From NCBI GenBank assembly GCA_030522415.1, contig CM060118.1, positions 31,948,280-32,012,279 on the forward strand: DNA of 64,000 nucleotides. Direction: 5' to 3'. The notes under the pieces were generated by a model. That model was not told where the DNA came from, did not search any database, and worked only from the letters and a program-made list of their open reading frames with translations. This stretch comes from Channallabes apus. Taxonomy: Eukaryota > Chordata > Actinopteri > Siluriformes > Clariidae. The position numbers were made by a program, and so were the translations under genes. Shown piece after piece: positions 48,456-60,347 of the stretch (positions are counted from its first letter, which is position 1; each line of letters starts with the position of its first letter).

Positions 48456-50471
48456 GCTTGAACCAATAGGTTTATTACAAAATTGCAAGACAGAAAATTC
48501 ATGAATTGTCTTCTAATGGCAAACACAACACAAAAAAAAAAAAAAAACATACACCTCTTATATTAGATGTAGGTCCGCTGCATCAAAAAATGAAGCGACG
48601 ACAGCGGTTAAAAACAGAAGGTAATGATATGGACATGACCCCTGACGAGGGGAAACGTGCAGGAAACAAGGAGAGACCTGTTTACTGCAGAAGAACGCTG
48701 GATGCAAGAGGGGACTAATAAGATTAAATGACGGGTTTTACTAACCGAGTTTGATCCTTGACTTCAAGGTAAACAGAAGAACTATTTCAAAACAAAGACA
48801 AATCAGAGTACCAAGCATATTTTATGTTTTTAAAGGCCAGGCTCAATCCAGGATCAGAGATGTGCTCCATTTGTGCAACTCAAGACCTCGGAACGATTCA
48901 TAGGTCAACCAAGCAACGGTATTTTAAAATAGCTTGCAAACAGTTTACACAATATTAAGGTCAAGTTGATGTGAACGTTGTAGATTATTACAGAGGAAAC
49001 GTTGCTGAGTTGCACGGCCAAGAGAGAACCGATCAAGTGTGTGGCAAGTCGCTTCCTAAAAGTTTTGGTGGCGCTCAGTCACTGACCACATCATAGAACA
49101 TGGTGAACGTAACTTGGTGAAATGAACGCTAACTATGCTTCTGTCTCATAAATCAAATATATTTCAAACAGGAATGAAGAGTACTGGGTGGAGCGTTCAT
49201 CTTCTAAACTCTCACTCTGGCATGGCCCACTTTCTGCTCTCTGCAACATCCAATTCCAGATTCAAAAGGTATGTAGTGCTTGGTTTGTTTTTGTTTATGT
49301 ATAGTGCAATGCGTGGTGAAATATGTAATCCCCTGGTTATTTCATAAATTATTCAGTTATTATTCACAAATCATTCACACGTTATAACTTTCTTCATGGC
49401 ATTTTTTCTCTCATTTTTACACATATGGACATATTTAAAATGTATATTATATATTATATATATATTCTGGTGAGTATATTCTCTCAATATATTCAACATG
49501 CACACACACGCGCTACTTTATATGAAGTCATCATTTTCAAAATGCATTCCTCTTGATGGCTGCACCAGAATTTGCAGTATCTGTGTGACCCCTGCGGATT
49601 TCAAGGTTTGACAAATGGACAAGTAACCTTTCAGAACGTTCGCACTTTAATCAATCAGACGAAGGAAGAACAGTACTAAAGAACCGAGCACTGTGCAGAG
49701 CATAATCGGACTTCAAATCTGATTGGAGGGGAGGGGGGCGGGGGAGAAGGAAAAAAAAAACTTTCAAGAAGACTAGTCTACTTGGCAGGTCAGAACACAA
49801 CCAATTCTCCAATTATCAAGTCAACATTTAAATTTGAACCAACGAATACAAGTCACTGAGTGTATGTATGTACGTATGTGTTTTAATAAAAACCAGTTGA
49901 CAAAAGAAATGTAAAAATATGAGGTTAGATGATTATATTTGTAGGTCTAAAATGAGGAGAGGTGACAGGAGCTCTGGTCAGAAGAGAAAAGGGCAAAATC
50001 GTTGAATTTTCTTCCCTAGACAAACCTCATGACAAACCTAACCTTTAACAACTTCTCAGTGTCTTTTGGCGAGCTGCTAGTCACAGACATTACTATAACC
50101 CACCAACAGCTTCACCGAGGTCCAATGATTCTTTACAATTTTTAACCCTGCAGTCTTTTCAATCAAGTACTTCATTTTGTTTTCAGGTGCATTCAGTGCA
50201 AGCATCCACGATATTCAACACCTGCAATCCCATGTCAACTTTTTTTGTTGTTGTTGTTGTTGTTGTTATGAATGACTACAAATAAAAAGGTAGACATAAA
50301 TAACACTACAAAATTGGCAACACTATTACTCTGCCATTAAATTAACTGTCCCTAACCGTGACCAAAAAGGGAATGTCAACAAAAATGTACAAATGTTTTA
50401 CGCTTTACACTGCCAAAGATGGCCTGAACATCCTTTAACATCACCCCACCAAAAAAAATCTCAAAGGAAAA

Positions 50472-50504
<33 letters not shown>

Positions 50505-50696
50505 ATATTGACGCCTATTGCTGACAACACACAGCCAGTGACATCACACCCACTTCACAATGAGAGCAATGCCAAATTATCTGTCCTTTAACAAAATAAG
50601 AAAAAGTTGGGGAGAAAAATAAAGAGAAAGGGAGGACACAAAAATAAGGACTTTTCCTTAAGCTGTGCTTGGACAGTCCTGGAACTTGAGGGTCTC
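48456..50696 (-). other. Putative 3' UTR of the zinc-finger gene
   Basis: Lies directly downstream of the stop codon on the - strand, has no SINE, and carries a - strand AATAAA (TTTATT on +) near 48470. It contains (TTG)n at 50246-50268 and (ATT)n at 50474-50502. The extent is a guess that RNA data could settle. Confidence 0.35.
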
Positions 50697-52124
50697 TCAC
50701 TCAGACTCTGACTCCAGAGGCGCACTCTCGTCGATCATCTCATGTTTACATTGTTTAGGCGCCTGCTTTAACCCAGAATGGACCTTCTTGTGGCGCGAGA
50801 AGCTAGATGAATGAACGAAGGTCTTCCCACAGTGCTGGCACTCGTAGAGCTTGCCAGAGGCATGCGTCTGCTGGTGCTGCTTCAGGTTGGACAAGCGTAC
50901 AAAGGTCTTCTTGCACACATTGCAGGTGTAGCACCTGTCACTAACGTGCGTTTGCTCAAACTTGGCGAGGGCGACGCCACAGCCCGTATATGGCTGATCA
51001 TCATCGTCATCATCATCTGCCAATGGCAGCCTTTTCTTACCCCCTTTGCGGCGCTTATTCTTCTTACACAGTGTGTAGTAATTGGGTTTGTCACGAGAGC
51101 AGAGCTTCAAGCGGATCTTCAGGTCTGAGGACTTGTCCAGGGTGTCTCTGCCCTGTGCGTAGGAGTTGAGCAGCTGCCGCACATGGGACACCTGGTGCTT
51201 GGACAGATTGGTGGATGTGCTGAACACCATGTCGCACTGAGTACACTGGTACTGCTTCTCACCCACAGAAAATTTGCTTTCTGTCTGCGGTGACTTCCTC
51301 TTCTTTGATCCACGGCCAGACGGGCGGTTCTGATGGGTTACAATGGGCATCGGTGTGGGTGTCGTGTAGAGTGGCTTTAGTTTTTTATCCAGGCCTTTTT
51401 TATGGATCAGCCTGTGACGCGAAAGGCTCGAGCTGTGGTTGAACGACTTGCCGCATGCATTGCACGTGTGCAGTCTCTTGATTTTGTGGCACTTCTTGTG
51501 GATTGCCAGGAGCCGTTTGCCGTTGCATCGTACGCCGCACAAGTTGCACTGAAGGAGCTTTTTCCCGTCCTCCGATTTGCCGCTCGCTTTAGAAAGCGGT
51601 GAGGTGGAATTGGCCAGATGGTCACCTGTAGAGTGGAGGTGCAGGTGACGAGCCAGACTGGATGAATGGCTGTAGCTCTTGCCACAGATGTGGCAGTTGT
51701 ACGGCCTACCCCTCGAATGGGAGCCCCCTTTATCCCAGTCACTGTCCGAGCCATCGTCGTCCTCCTCCTCGTCCTCCTCCTCCCCAAGCTGGGTGCTCAC
51801 AAGCACCGTGTGCTCATCTACATCGGAGATGCTCCTTACCTCCTCCTCCTGTGAGGCGATCAGGCCGGTTTCAGTGTCCTCGCACTCGGCGTACACGGCC
51901 TCATACGGCACAAAGAACTGTTCGTCAGACTCGGTTTTAACCAGCTGGTCAGACGGGAAGCTCTCGTCCGATTCTCTTTTCACGCAGGACAGAGTAAATT
52001 TGGAGCCGACCTCGGCCCACTTGACCACGTACTCGATGGGCTGCGTATCGAGTTCCACCGTGATAAAGTCTGCTCCGAGAGCATCCGGGTCGGACGACGT
52101 TAACTCGACTCCCGTGTCCTCCAT
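50697..52124 (-). CDS. C2H2 zinc-finger protein, 475 aa
   Basis: A single-exon coding region of 475 codons. Six C2H2 fingers lie at about residues 142-164, 191-213, 219-241, 292-314, 399-421 and 427-449 (for example CHICGKSYSHSSSLARHLHLH). A degenerate finger-like segment at 378-393 lacks one Cys. Acidic runs lie at 115-131 and 369-376, and Lys/Arg-rich linkers at 270-280 and 354-366. The fingers are spread out, not in a TGEKP-linked array. The N-terminus has no KRAB, BTB or SCAN domain that I recognise. An in-frame TAA five codons upstream of the ATG fixes the start, and a splice acceptor at 52222 marks a 5' UTR exon further up. It is probably a nuclear DNA-binding regulator. I could not name the orthologue. 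Confidence 0.93.
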   Translation of the reverse strand: MEDTGVELTSSDPDALGADFITVELDTQPIEYVVKWAEVGSKFTLSCVKRESDESFPSDQLVKTESDEQFFVPYEAVYAECEDTETGLIASQEEEVRSISDVDEHTVLVSTQLGEEEDEEEDDDGSDSDWDKGGSHSRGRPYNCHICGKSYSHSSSLARHLHLHSTGDHLANSTSPLSKASGKSEDGKKLLQCNLCGVRCNGKRLLAIHKKCHKIKRLHTCNACGKSFNHSSSLSRHRLIHKKGLDKKLKPLYTTPTPMPIVTHQNRPSGRGSKKRKSPQTESKFSVGEKQYQCTQCDMVFSTSTNLSKHQVSHVRQLLNSYAQGRDTLDKSSDLKIRLKLCSRDKPNYYTLCKKNKRRKGGKKRLPLADDDDDDDQPYTGCGVALAKFEQTHVSDRCYTCNVCKKTFVRLSNLKQHQQTHASGKLYECQHCGKTFVHSSSFSRHKKVHSGLKQAPKQCKHEMIDESAPLESESE

Positions 52125-52221
52125 CGGGTCTGGTGTTTAACGGTCCAGTCTTGTCAGACACTGAGTTACGGCCAACGCAGTTCTCTGGATATCACAGTCT
52201 GACTTCACAGCTCAGTGACTC
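52125..52221 (-). other. 5' UTR part of the zinc-finger coding exon
   Basis: On the - strand a good acceptor (TTCTTTTCTGCCAG|GAGTCAC) precedes 97 nt of leader before the ATG. The upstream non-coding exon probably lies in the CpG-rich block. Donor candidates on the - strand are CTCG|GTAAGTACTG near 53309 and ATG|GTGAGG near 52688. Confidence 0.6.
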
Positions 52222-52489
52222 CTGGCAGAAAAGAAGAAGATATAGTGAAGACGCTTTTATAAATCAGAGCAAGAATCAAATAGTCAGCTCAAATTCATAA
52301 AATACATCCGAAAGACACATTACACTCGGGGTAAAAAGAGGAAAAAGCTCCAAGTTTGAATACAGGATGTAGGCAGACAAAAGGCTGGAACTGCAGTCAG
52401 TGCGACTTTAAGGTACCGATACACTCGTCACTGGGAGAGTCGGCGGTTTAAAAAAATCAACCATTAAAGGCTTTTAATCGAGGTGTAAC

Positions 52490-52610
52490 GAGAAATGAAG
52501 GAGCGCGCGCGGGACGACGAGCTGAAGTGGAAAAATCGAAAGCGGCTGAAGAGAAGCAGCTTTTATTTCCTCATTGCGCGACGCCGCCATTTACCCCGAG
52601 CGCGGCGTTA

Positions 52611-52641
<31 letters not shown>

Positions 52642-53144
52642 CGACCTGCACAGCAACACGGACACGACGCGCTTCATCGTCCTCACCATCGTTCCGCAGC
52701 TCCGGAGGTGAAGTTTAAAGCCCGCGTTTGTCGGAGCGGACACGCAAACAAAGCGTCGCAGAGCCATACAGGAAATACAACCGAGAGGGGAAAGACACGG
52801 CGCGCGGTGCATCATGGGTAGCGCGGATTAAAAGGGCTGTTCGGCGACACACGGAGAAAGTAGAGTCGTATACTGTATACACACACACACACACACACAC
52901 ACGATGCAGTGCTGAGGACACGAGCAGCGGGAGTCTTACACAATCATGTCAGGGGAGACAAACCTCTCTGTGAGAACATCATTCTGGCCTGGATTCAGTC
53001 GGCCCGCCATAAAAATGCAACACGAGTGTGTGTGTGTGTGTGTGTGTGTCGACATATTTCCTTCACAGGCCTGCTTGTGATGCTTATGTGTTGTATTTAA
53101 GCGCATTAGTGAAGACCTGGGCTCATCTCTGTGCGCAAGGGGAG

Positions 53145-53178
<34 letters not shown>

Positions 53179-53790
53179 GTCCCCGAGCCTCTCCACGACA
53201 ACCTGCACTAAACATTATACACTACAGCAGGGTTCGTGTGTGTGTGTGTGTTCCCTCTCTGTCTCCGAGACGCAGTTTATACACACACACACTCCCTTTC
53301 AGTACTTACCGAGACACACAGCACCGCCTTATATCAGGACGACTTTCAGTACGCTAGACACCGTGTGTGTGTTTATGTGTGTGTGTGTGTGTGTGTGTGT
53401 GAGCGCTTCAGTAAATGCAGATGGAAATTCACAACAGAAACTGGAAACCAGGCGGCCGTGTTCCACGTAAACGCGGCGAGGACATCATGTCTCCCCGCCG
53501 ATCTCACTGTGTACCGCCGATCACCACAGTCTGTCCTGCAATATGTCTCGGGGAACGACTGAAAGAACTAGAACTGGAAGTCATTACCGAGCATCTGGCC
53601 TGAAAACAGCCGTCTTTTGGTCCTCGCAATGATCTGACTGCTCGCTCCTGCCGCACCTCTGCCAGATCATAAACGATGGCGTCATGACTGTCAATTTAGC
53701 CGTTTTTTTGCGTTACATCGCTGATCTCACTCAAATCCGCGTCGACTCCAGCTCAATATAAGCGCCTGCGTAAACGCGTCTGCGGCTTGT
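52490..53790. promoter_or_regulatory. CpG-rich region between divergent zinc-finger and timm23 genes
   Basis: Many CpG dinucleotides, unlike the rest of the window. A YY1-type motif (AAATGGCGGCGTC on the - strand) lies at 52583-52595. The two flanking genes diverge from here, so it probably holds the zinc-finger promoter and perhaps that of timm23. Six CA or TG tracts are interspersed (52877-53401). Confidence 0.55.
52877..53401. repeat. Six alternating CA and TG tracts
   Basis: CA at 52877-52902, TG at 53026-53049, CA at 53148-53176, TG at 53234-53252, CA at 53281-53292 and TG at 53361-53401, on one strand and strictly alternating. An additional (CA)n(GA)n lies at 52611-52641. Confidence 0.9.
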
Positions 53791-54290
53791 CTAGGGATCT
53801 GGCCAGAAACTTGCCTTGCTGTCGTAAAGACTGCCGTGAACGTCGCATGAAATTCCTCTTAAAACAATTATACTGTAATGCACGCGTTGGTTATTCTGCG
53901 TGTTAATCCAGTCGATGCGTGTTTAACTACGTAATGTGCGCTGATGATTTGATTGACCTGCTTGTACTGCAATGCTTGATTTTGGAACAGTAATTTTTTT
54001 AACGAATGCTTTACGGCAAACGTGGGCACTGTGTCAGCTGTGACGGTGATTCCGTGCACTGCGCTCCTGGATCTTGCTAATGAGAGCCATTTTATATATA
54101 TTGGGGAACAACATCATGCTATTTGTTCCTATACATGTCTATTTTGAAAAGTTGTAGATTGCTTAGTCACAGCGCGAGGTGAGGAAGTCGATGATGTCAT
54201 GCTTGCTGGGTGATTCTTACCTGTCAGGTGTGTTGTTAACGCAGTTTGTTCTTCCAGGTCTGATTATAAGGGATCAATAACAGAGAAGAG

Positions 54291-54429
54291 ATGGATAAAG
54301 AGTCTGCAGGATCGTCTAACCCGGGCTTAGGAGCCAAAGGAGCAGGAGGTGGAGGAGGTGGAGGTTTTGGCAGTTTATTCCGATCTACAGGTCCGACTTA
54401 TTCAAATTCCGAGCTCGCCGGTGTACCTC
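54291..54429 (+). CDS. timm23: timm23 exon 1 (Gly-rich N-terminus)
   Basis: The ATG at 54291 opens MDKESAGSSNPGLGAKG, a run of seven Gly, then FGSLFRSTGPTYSNSELAGVP. The donor is CCTC|GTAAGT, phase 1. TIMM23 is the channel-forming core of the TIM23 translocase in the mitochondrial inner membrane, which imports presequence-bearing proteins. Its N-terminus faces the intermembrane space and is Gly/Ser-rich in vertebrates. The start is chosen as the first ATG in frame with the conserved exons. A CTTCCAG|GTC at 54252-54261 may be the acceptor of a 5' UTR intron. Confidence 0.92.
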
Positions 54430-54710
54430 GTAAGTAAATCAGGTCTGCTGGTATTGTGACTTCACAAGCACATTAGATCATATTTCTATTTATTCATATT
54501 TTCAGAGTCCTACAGTCCAATGTTTTACAAAAGTTTCAAAAACGTTATTGCAACAGATGACAGAATTCCATTAAAAAGATTAATTTAGTTAAATTAGTTA
54601 GTAACCTAGTAACCCAGTGTAAGTATCTATACAATGACGGAAACTTCTGGATAGGATCGTCTGCCAAATGCCTAAAAGTAAATTACGAATGCTGTTATCA
54701 AGATTTTAAC

Positions 54711-54810
54711 TGTATACAGGGTCGCTGGGGGCCTGGAGTCTTTTCTGGGAGATTAGGGCACGAGGCAGGGTACACCCTGGATGGGGTGTCAATCCATCCC
54801 AGGGCGCGCG

Positions 54811-54865
<55 letters not shown>

Positions 54866-55013
54866 TACATTACAGGCAATTTGAAAATGCCAATCTGCAT
54901 GTCTCTGGACTGTGGGACGTAACCCACCACGGGTAGAACATGTTAACACCTCAAGGCAGGAATCGAACCTGGACTCTGGAGGTTCAAGGCGACAGTGCTC
55001 TAACCACTTCTGC
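54711..55013 (-). mobile_element. Old SINE family A copy in timm23 intron 1
   Basis: Reverse copy (AGGGTCGCTGGGGGCCTGGAG on the tail side, ATCGAACCTGGACTCTGGAGG on the head side), diverged, and carrying a 48-bp (CA)n tract at 54813-54860. A scrap of a family B SINE tail lies just upstream at 54655-54681. Confidence 0.75.
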
Positions 55014-55588
55014 CTTTTAATTAAAACAATATTAAGAATACATGGTGGCTTCAGAGCGTATCCCAAGATCACTGTGAATGAAAAGCGAGTGTTCTTGCTC
55101 TCTCTCTCTCTCTCTTGCACGGAAACACATGCATATGGGCAAATTAAGCTTGTAGTGACTAATATATCATTTTGATTTATTTAAATGTTAGCATTTTTAG
55201 TAAACCAAACGTAATATTTTGGCTTGTGGCTTGTTTTATTATTTTTTGCACAATTACCTACTAATATTACACACTTGCACCTGGTTCCTCCCTCAGTTTC
55301 AACTAGAAAATGCAAGTTACAGTTTGTGGTGGTTAGAGCAAAGGCAGAACAAACAGAAAACATAATGCAGTCTTGCAAAAGAAGAAATGTCCTGACATTT
55401 AGACTTTGTGTCGAATAGCCTACACCACCATTCTGTAGTGGATTAGCATTTTATTTATCATTTATAGCCACATCATTCCTAGGCTTCCTGAGATTTGCTC
55501 TAGATTCACCATGATCCCGATCACTTATTGAAGGCTTGTATGCAAGGCAAGACTTATTGAGGAATAATCCATGGTGTTCTTTTCATAG

Positions 55589-55647
55589 TGTCTGGAATGA
55601 GCCCTCTCTCCCCTTATCTCAATGTTGACCCCAAGTATCTAATTCAG
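55589..55647 (+). CDS. timm23: timm23 exon 2
   Basis: 59 bp between TTTTCATAG and GTGAGT. With the split Leu codon it reads LSGMSPLSPYLNVDPKYLIQ, which matches the conserved MSPLSPYLNVDPRYL segment of vertebrate TIMM23. It ends in phase 0 before DTDEF. Confidence 0.96.
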
Positions 55648-55769
55648 GTGAGTTATTAAGACCCCTGGGTTTTTAAAGACCCAGAAACTATGACACCCAT
55701 TGTACCAGTATGCCTTTTGGGAAGCTAGACACTCTTCCTTAAGTTATTTCAGATATATATGCTTTCCAG

Positions 55770-55863
55770 GATACAGATGAGTTTATTTTGCCCACTGGTG
55801 CCAACAAGACAAGAGGACGCTTGGAGTTGGCTTTCTTCACCATTGGCTCATGCTGTTTATCAG
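55770..55863 (+). CDS. timm23: timm23 exon 3 (start of the Tim17/22/23 domain)
   Basis: Acceptor GCTTTCCAG, donor TCAG|GTACAG. It encodes DTDEFILPTGANKTRGRLEL then AFFTIGSCCLSG. The AFFTIGSCC part begins the first transmembrane helix of the Tim17/Tim22/Tim23 fold. Phase 1 at the end. Confidence 0.96.
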
Positions 55864-56248
55864 GTACAGTAGGCTTAACATTTTTCTTTTACTCGTCTCA
55901 AGTCTTCAATATATTTGTACCTGGGATGAGTGTTTACATACCTCACGAGGCAAGTACTGAATGGTATTGCATTAGAAAGATAAAGTTTTTACACATGTGA
56001 AAGAGAGAATACCAATATGAGTAAAAAAAAAAAAAAGCAGTAAACTGTAAAAGGCTTAAATAAAATGAGATGATCCAGAATTTGATTGAAGAATCTGCAT
56101 CACAATTATATTAGAGTAGTGATTTTCAGTTATGTAAAGAACAGCATTACGACACCTTATCACTCTACCACTGACTAATTCATCCTCCTCCCGTTGTGTA
56201 TTTACTTCTACTGAAATTGTGATAATATTTGAGCTGTTTGGGACGCAG

Positions 56249-56333
56249 GTGCACTGTTTGGAGCCATCACTGGATTACGAATGGGACTGTCCGAAACGAG
56301 GAACATGGCCTGGTCTAAACCTCGTAACGTACA
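56249..56333 (+). CDS. timm23: timm23 exon 4
   Basis: Acceptor GGGACGCAG, donor GTACA|GTGAGT. It reads GALFGAITGLRMGLSETRN then MAWSKPRNVQ, covering the end of the first membrane helix with its GxxxG-like small-residue pattern and the matrix loop. Ends in phase 2. Confidence 0.96.
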
Positions 56334-56338
56334 GTGAG

Positions 56339-57105
56339 TGCTATTTCTAAGGAATTTAGTATTTATGACCTAGGACACTTCAAAGAAAGCTTAAGAATAA
56401 AATCCCTGAGTATTTAATTATGTAACTTTATATTTTTCTCCAGTTTCTCTTAGCACAAATGTCTAAGGAATTTCGTAAAACAGGTTGTTTAAGTAATTAA
56501 CATTCTGATGAATGTAAACCATAAATTATATTATACATTCACACCTTTTTATATTTCATCATTTAGCAGAGTTTATAAAGCATGCAATGATCTAAACACA
56601 GATCAGGAGACAACAATGCTTTTTAAATAGACTAAGCATTGCCTTTGCTTAGATACAGATCACTTCAGTCATCAAGTCTGGTGTACTAATACACTGCACT
56701 TAGTCTATTTTTTTTTCCTTTCAAATTTCTGTTTGCATAAAACGTCTTTTCATTTACTTAATAATAGATGTCTTTATTAAGTCCAGCCACTAGAGGGCAG
56801 TATTTTCCGTGTGTTTTGATATTTTGGCGCCACACCCTATTTCTAAGGAAATGAGTATTTATGACTTAGAACACTTCAAAGAAAGCTTAAGAATAAAATC
56901 CCTGAGTATTTCATTATGTAACTTTATATTTTTCTCCAGTTTCTCCTAGCACAAATGTCTAAGGAATTTCGTCTATTTAGTATTTCTAAGGAATTGAGTA
57001 TTTATGACTTAGGGATTTTATTTCTTAAGCGTCCTTTGAAGTGTCTTGGGTATTTAATTATGTAACTTCATTTTTTTCTTCAGTTTCTCTTATAACAAAT
57101 ACGTA
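56339..57105 (+). repeat. Three-copy intron repeat with an internal inversion
   Basis: Copy 1 (56339-56480) and copy 2 (56836-56976) share about 140 bp, from CTATTTCTAAGGAA to AAATGTCTAAGGAATTTCGT, nearly identical. Copy 3 (56978-57105) follows copy 2 directly, but about 34 bp in its middle (57015-57049) are inverted relative to the others. It lies in timm23 intron 4, starting just after the exon 4 donor. Confidence 0.85.
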
Positions 57106-57148
57106 TCTGATTCAAAGTATCAGTTTAACAGGTTGACCGATAACCTGG

Positions 57149-57152
<4 letters not shown>

Positions 57153-57184
<32 letters not shown>
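57153..57184. repeat. (GT)n and nearby (AAT)n microsatellites
   Basis: A GT run of about 16 units. (AAT)n follows at 57281-57319 with one G interruption. The rest of timm23 intron 4 (57725-59806) is AT-rich, and I see no other feature in it. Confidence 0.9.
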
Positions 57185-57187
<3 letters not shown>

Positions 57188-57453
57188 GGTGTGGGGCTAA
57201 AAATGGCTGCAAAGAGCCAATGAAACTATTTAGTTTAACCAATACATTATATACTGAGGACTGTGATACTATTAGTTTGTAATAATAATAATAATAATAA
57301 TAGTAATAATAATAATAATCTTTAAGTTGCTCTAGATGAGGGTGTTTGGCAAATGCTGTAAAATTAAATAATATGAGGCAAATTATTACTTGCTCTATTA
57401 TTACACAGAAGATCCGGGGCTGCATTCTATATTTTTTCAATAGCGTTTCAGGT

Positions 57454-57722
57454 CCTGGCGGCATGGTGGCCTTCCCTGTCGTCTTACACCTCCAGGGTCC
57501 GGGTTCGGTTCCCACCCCGGGTCTGTGCGCATGAAGTTTACGTGTTTTCCCTGTGCTTGGTGGGTTTTCTCCTGGTGCTCCGGTTTCCTCCCACAGACCT
57601 AAGTCCCACAGACCCCTGTCATGTATTGGCACTGCATCCAGGGTGTTTCCTGCCCAAATCCTCCCGGGATAGGCTCCTGGCCCCCTGCGATCGTGTATAC
57701 AGAATAAAACGGATAGAAGGAG
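57454..57722 (+). mobile_element. Old SINE family A copy in timm23 intron 4
   Basis: Head GGCGGCATGGTGGCC is degraded. The B box GGGTTCGGTTCCC, the body (GCTCCGGTTTCCTCCCACAG) and the 3' domain (GGGATAGGCTCCTGGCCCC) are recognisable. Single-B-box form. Confidence 0.75.
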
Positions 57723-59806
57723 GGAATTTTAGGTCCTTAATGCTCAAATGAATTTATGCTGCATGTCTCCGTAATACATGTTACAAATCCTAGAAAAGTT
57801 GTAACCCGTTTATTCAATCCACAATCAAGCTAAAAACAAGTTTAAACAAACTAGTTGGTTGGCCGGTTCCTTCTCCGGAACCCATTCAAGGGGAAAATGA
57901 TGATAGTCTTTAATCCACTTTGTTAATCAAAGTTTTCTTACAATTGTTAAGTTTGAGATTTACAATCAAAGATTGTTGTAACAAATCAACATTTTGTTAT
58001 GTCAGTAAAGTACATGTTGGCAAATAACTAAAAGCCAGAGGAATATTACTTGTAATAACATAGTTGTCTACTAGGAAGTGTTGTGTGTATGTAGGGAAAT
58101 GATCCACCCTGTGCTGAAGTATTATGGCCTGACAAGAAGCAGAGGAGACTGGGGAATAGTTTTGCTTGTGCATGCAGATGCTATCGTAACTCGAGTGGAT
58201 TGTTCACACACTCGCTCCCTTGCCTAGATGAAGACCACATGGGCACTGGGGCTATGCTAAGACCAAAGTTTCTAACCTATCTTGAAAAAAGGTATATTTA
58301 CAACAAATATCAATTGAGAGCAAAAATGTTTACACTGTTTGCAATTACCTCATCATGAGCATTGAGTATAAAAAGGCCAGACACTGAATAGAGGACGAGA
58401 TTCAGGAGTCATATGGAAAGTTTGGTGTTTAGTTATACGTAGGGGTCAGATAACCCTTTTTAAGTCCGGTCAAGCCGACATTTAATAGCATGTATCTGAA
58501 TGAATTTTTAAGTATGTTCTATTTAATTAAAACACATATCCACTATCGGCCAATAAGCTTTCAGCAGGTATTTGCCAGGGTGAGACTGAGATATCCTCAT
58601 CAAATTTGAATGGTATATTCAATTCAATTCAGCACTGGTGAATGCTTTTATAATTTTACACATAACAACAAGCAATAGTAAGACATAGAATAATTTTTTT
58701 TTCTTGTTCTATTACTCTTACTATTACTTTTGCACTCAGTAAAAGGTGAAAGACCACATCTATTAAAATTCAAATTATTAAGCTAAATATTTAAATTCTA
58801 CTTTTTTTATTCTCATCACAATATTGGTGTCAAACTGAATTCTAATAAATATCAAAAACACGACATTCACTAGATGGCATGTTAGAGTCAAAACGTCCTT
58901 TTCCATCCGTTTTCGAAGTTGAACTGTAAAAGATTTGGTGATTTAATGTAAAGTGTTGTTAATGTGTCTCCTTTAAAACCCTCCACTGCCATCGTAAATA
59001 TTGTTATTCAGATCGAACGCTTTGAATTAAAATTTACAATGATATACTAATCCAGAAAATTTGAGATGTCAACATATTCATCAGGTTAATTGATTTTACT
59101 TTAGTGCCACAATGATTGTCTAAAACACTTATTTTCCCTCTGTATGATTGCTGAATATTTTCAATATTTTTCAAATGCATCCATAAAAACATGAATGCAT
59201 AAGTCTAGGTAAAATGATAAAATATACTCGCATGGCAACATAGAATTTAAGAGATAAAAATGATAGGTCAGGTTTTTTTATATATATTGTGATAAGTTTG
59301 ATTCCTGTGAGAAAAGTATACAGCAGAAAAAAAATTTTATTGACCAAGTGGACTACGTTGATGCAATGAGGTCAAGCGGAACCTGTCTGGCGTCCGATCA
59401 TATGTTTGAACGAAAACTCAAATGCAGCTGTGTGTACAAATAGTGTTTGTCTGCTCACAGAGCAGATCAATCGAGTGGAAGTGTCTGAGTGTAAATCTGA
59501 CAGCCTGTGGTCACGTGCGTGCACGAGGTCAAACAAAGTCTGGCTGTGTTACCTCACACGCACTAATCTAATCACAGATAATATTGAGATTGTGGATAAA
59601 ATGTACACTTTAAAGGTCAGAATAGGTCCTGCAGGAATTTAAATGTTCCTACAAGTTTAACCAGAATAAATCATCCTGTTATATTAGTGTAGTCCTGTCA
59701 TATATTGTTTTGCATATTAGTGTAGAACAATAACACTAACCCTATCCCTACATTCACATATATTCCAACTGTGATTTAATTTGAAACTCAATATTGTTTA
59801 TCCTAG

Positions 59807-59865
59807 AATACTAAACCTGGTGACCCGTCAGGGAGCTACTTGGGCAAACACTCTGGGCTCACTAG
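59807..59865 (+). CDS. timm23: timm23 exon 5 (last one visible)
   Basis: Acceptor TTTATCCTAG, donor CTAG|GTGAGT. It reads ILNLVTRQGATWANTLGSL, the start of the second membrane helix. Human TIMM23 has 209 residues (from memory) and about 70 C-terminal residues remain uncoded here, so the last exons must lie beyond 64000. The following intron is at least 4.1 kb and has been enlarged by a Tc1 remnant and an LTR element. Confidence 0.95.
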
Positions 59866-60347
59866 GTGAGTGTGTTAGTTACTGTCCATACTGCGTTTCT
59901 ACTGCGTTTTAAGATATTTGTTCATTCATTTATTTATTCATTCATTCATTCCTTTTTAGTATCAGTGTGATCATCTCAGTATGCATCCACTCAGTCACAC
60001 CTAGGCACAATGTAAAGTAGCCGGTTCAGTTATTATTTAACGGCGTGTTTCTGTGAATTTCATTGGTTAGTAGATTACATTAAAGACGGAGAAAGATCAG
60101 ATGATTTCTCTTGCGGTTTTATAAGGGATGTGTAGGATTTTATGCCATTTTTCGATTCTCCTTCCCCATGTTGACATAATTATGTAACTGCTGTCCTTCC
60201 TTTTGTTTGTGTTCATATGGTTGCTCTTATGATTAATGACTAATTTATCTAATAACCATTCCTCTTTCTCTTTGGCTGGTAAATCCCTTCTCTACGTAGA
60301 CATTGTGTATTGCAGTACAACAGTAATTCTGAAGCATTAAGCACATA

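Noticed and set aside
51407..51787. Secondary frames over the zinc-finger gene
   Set aside because: They overlap the well-supported 475-codon frame and have biased Arg/Thr/Ala content typical of shadow frames.
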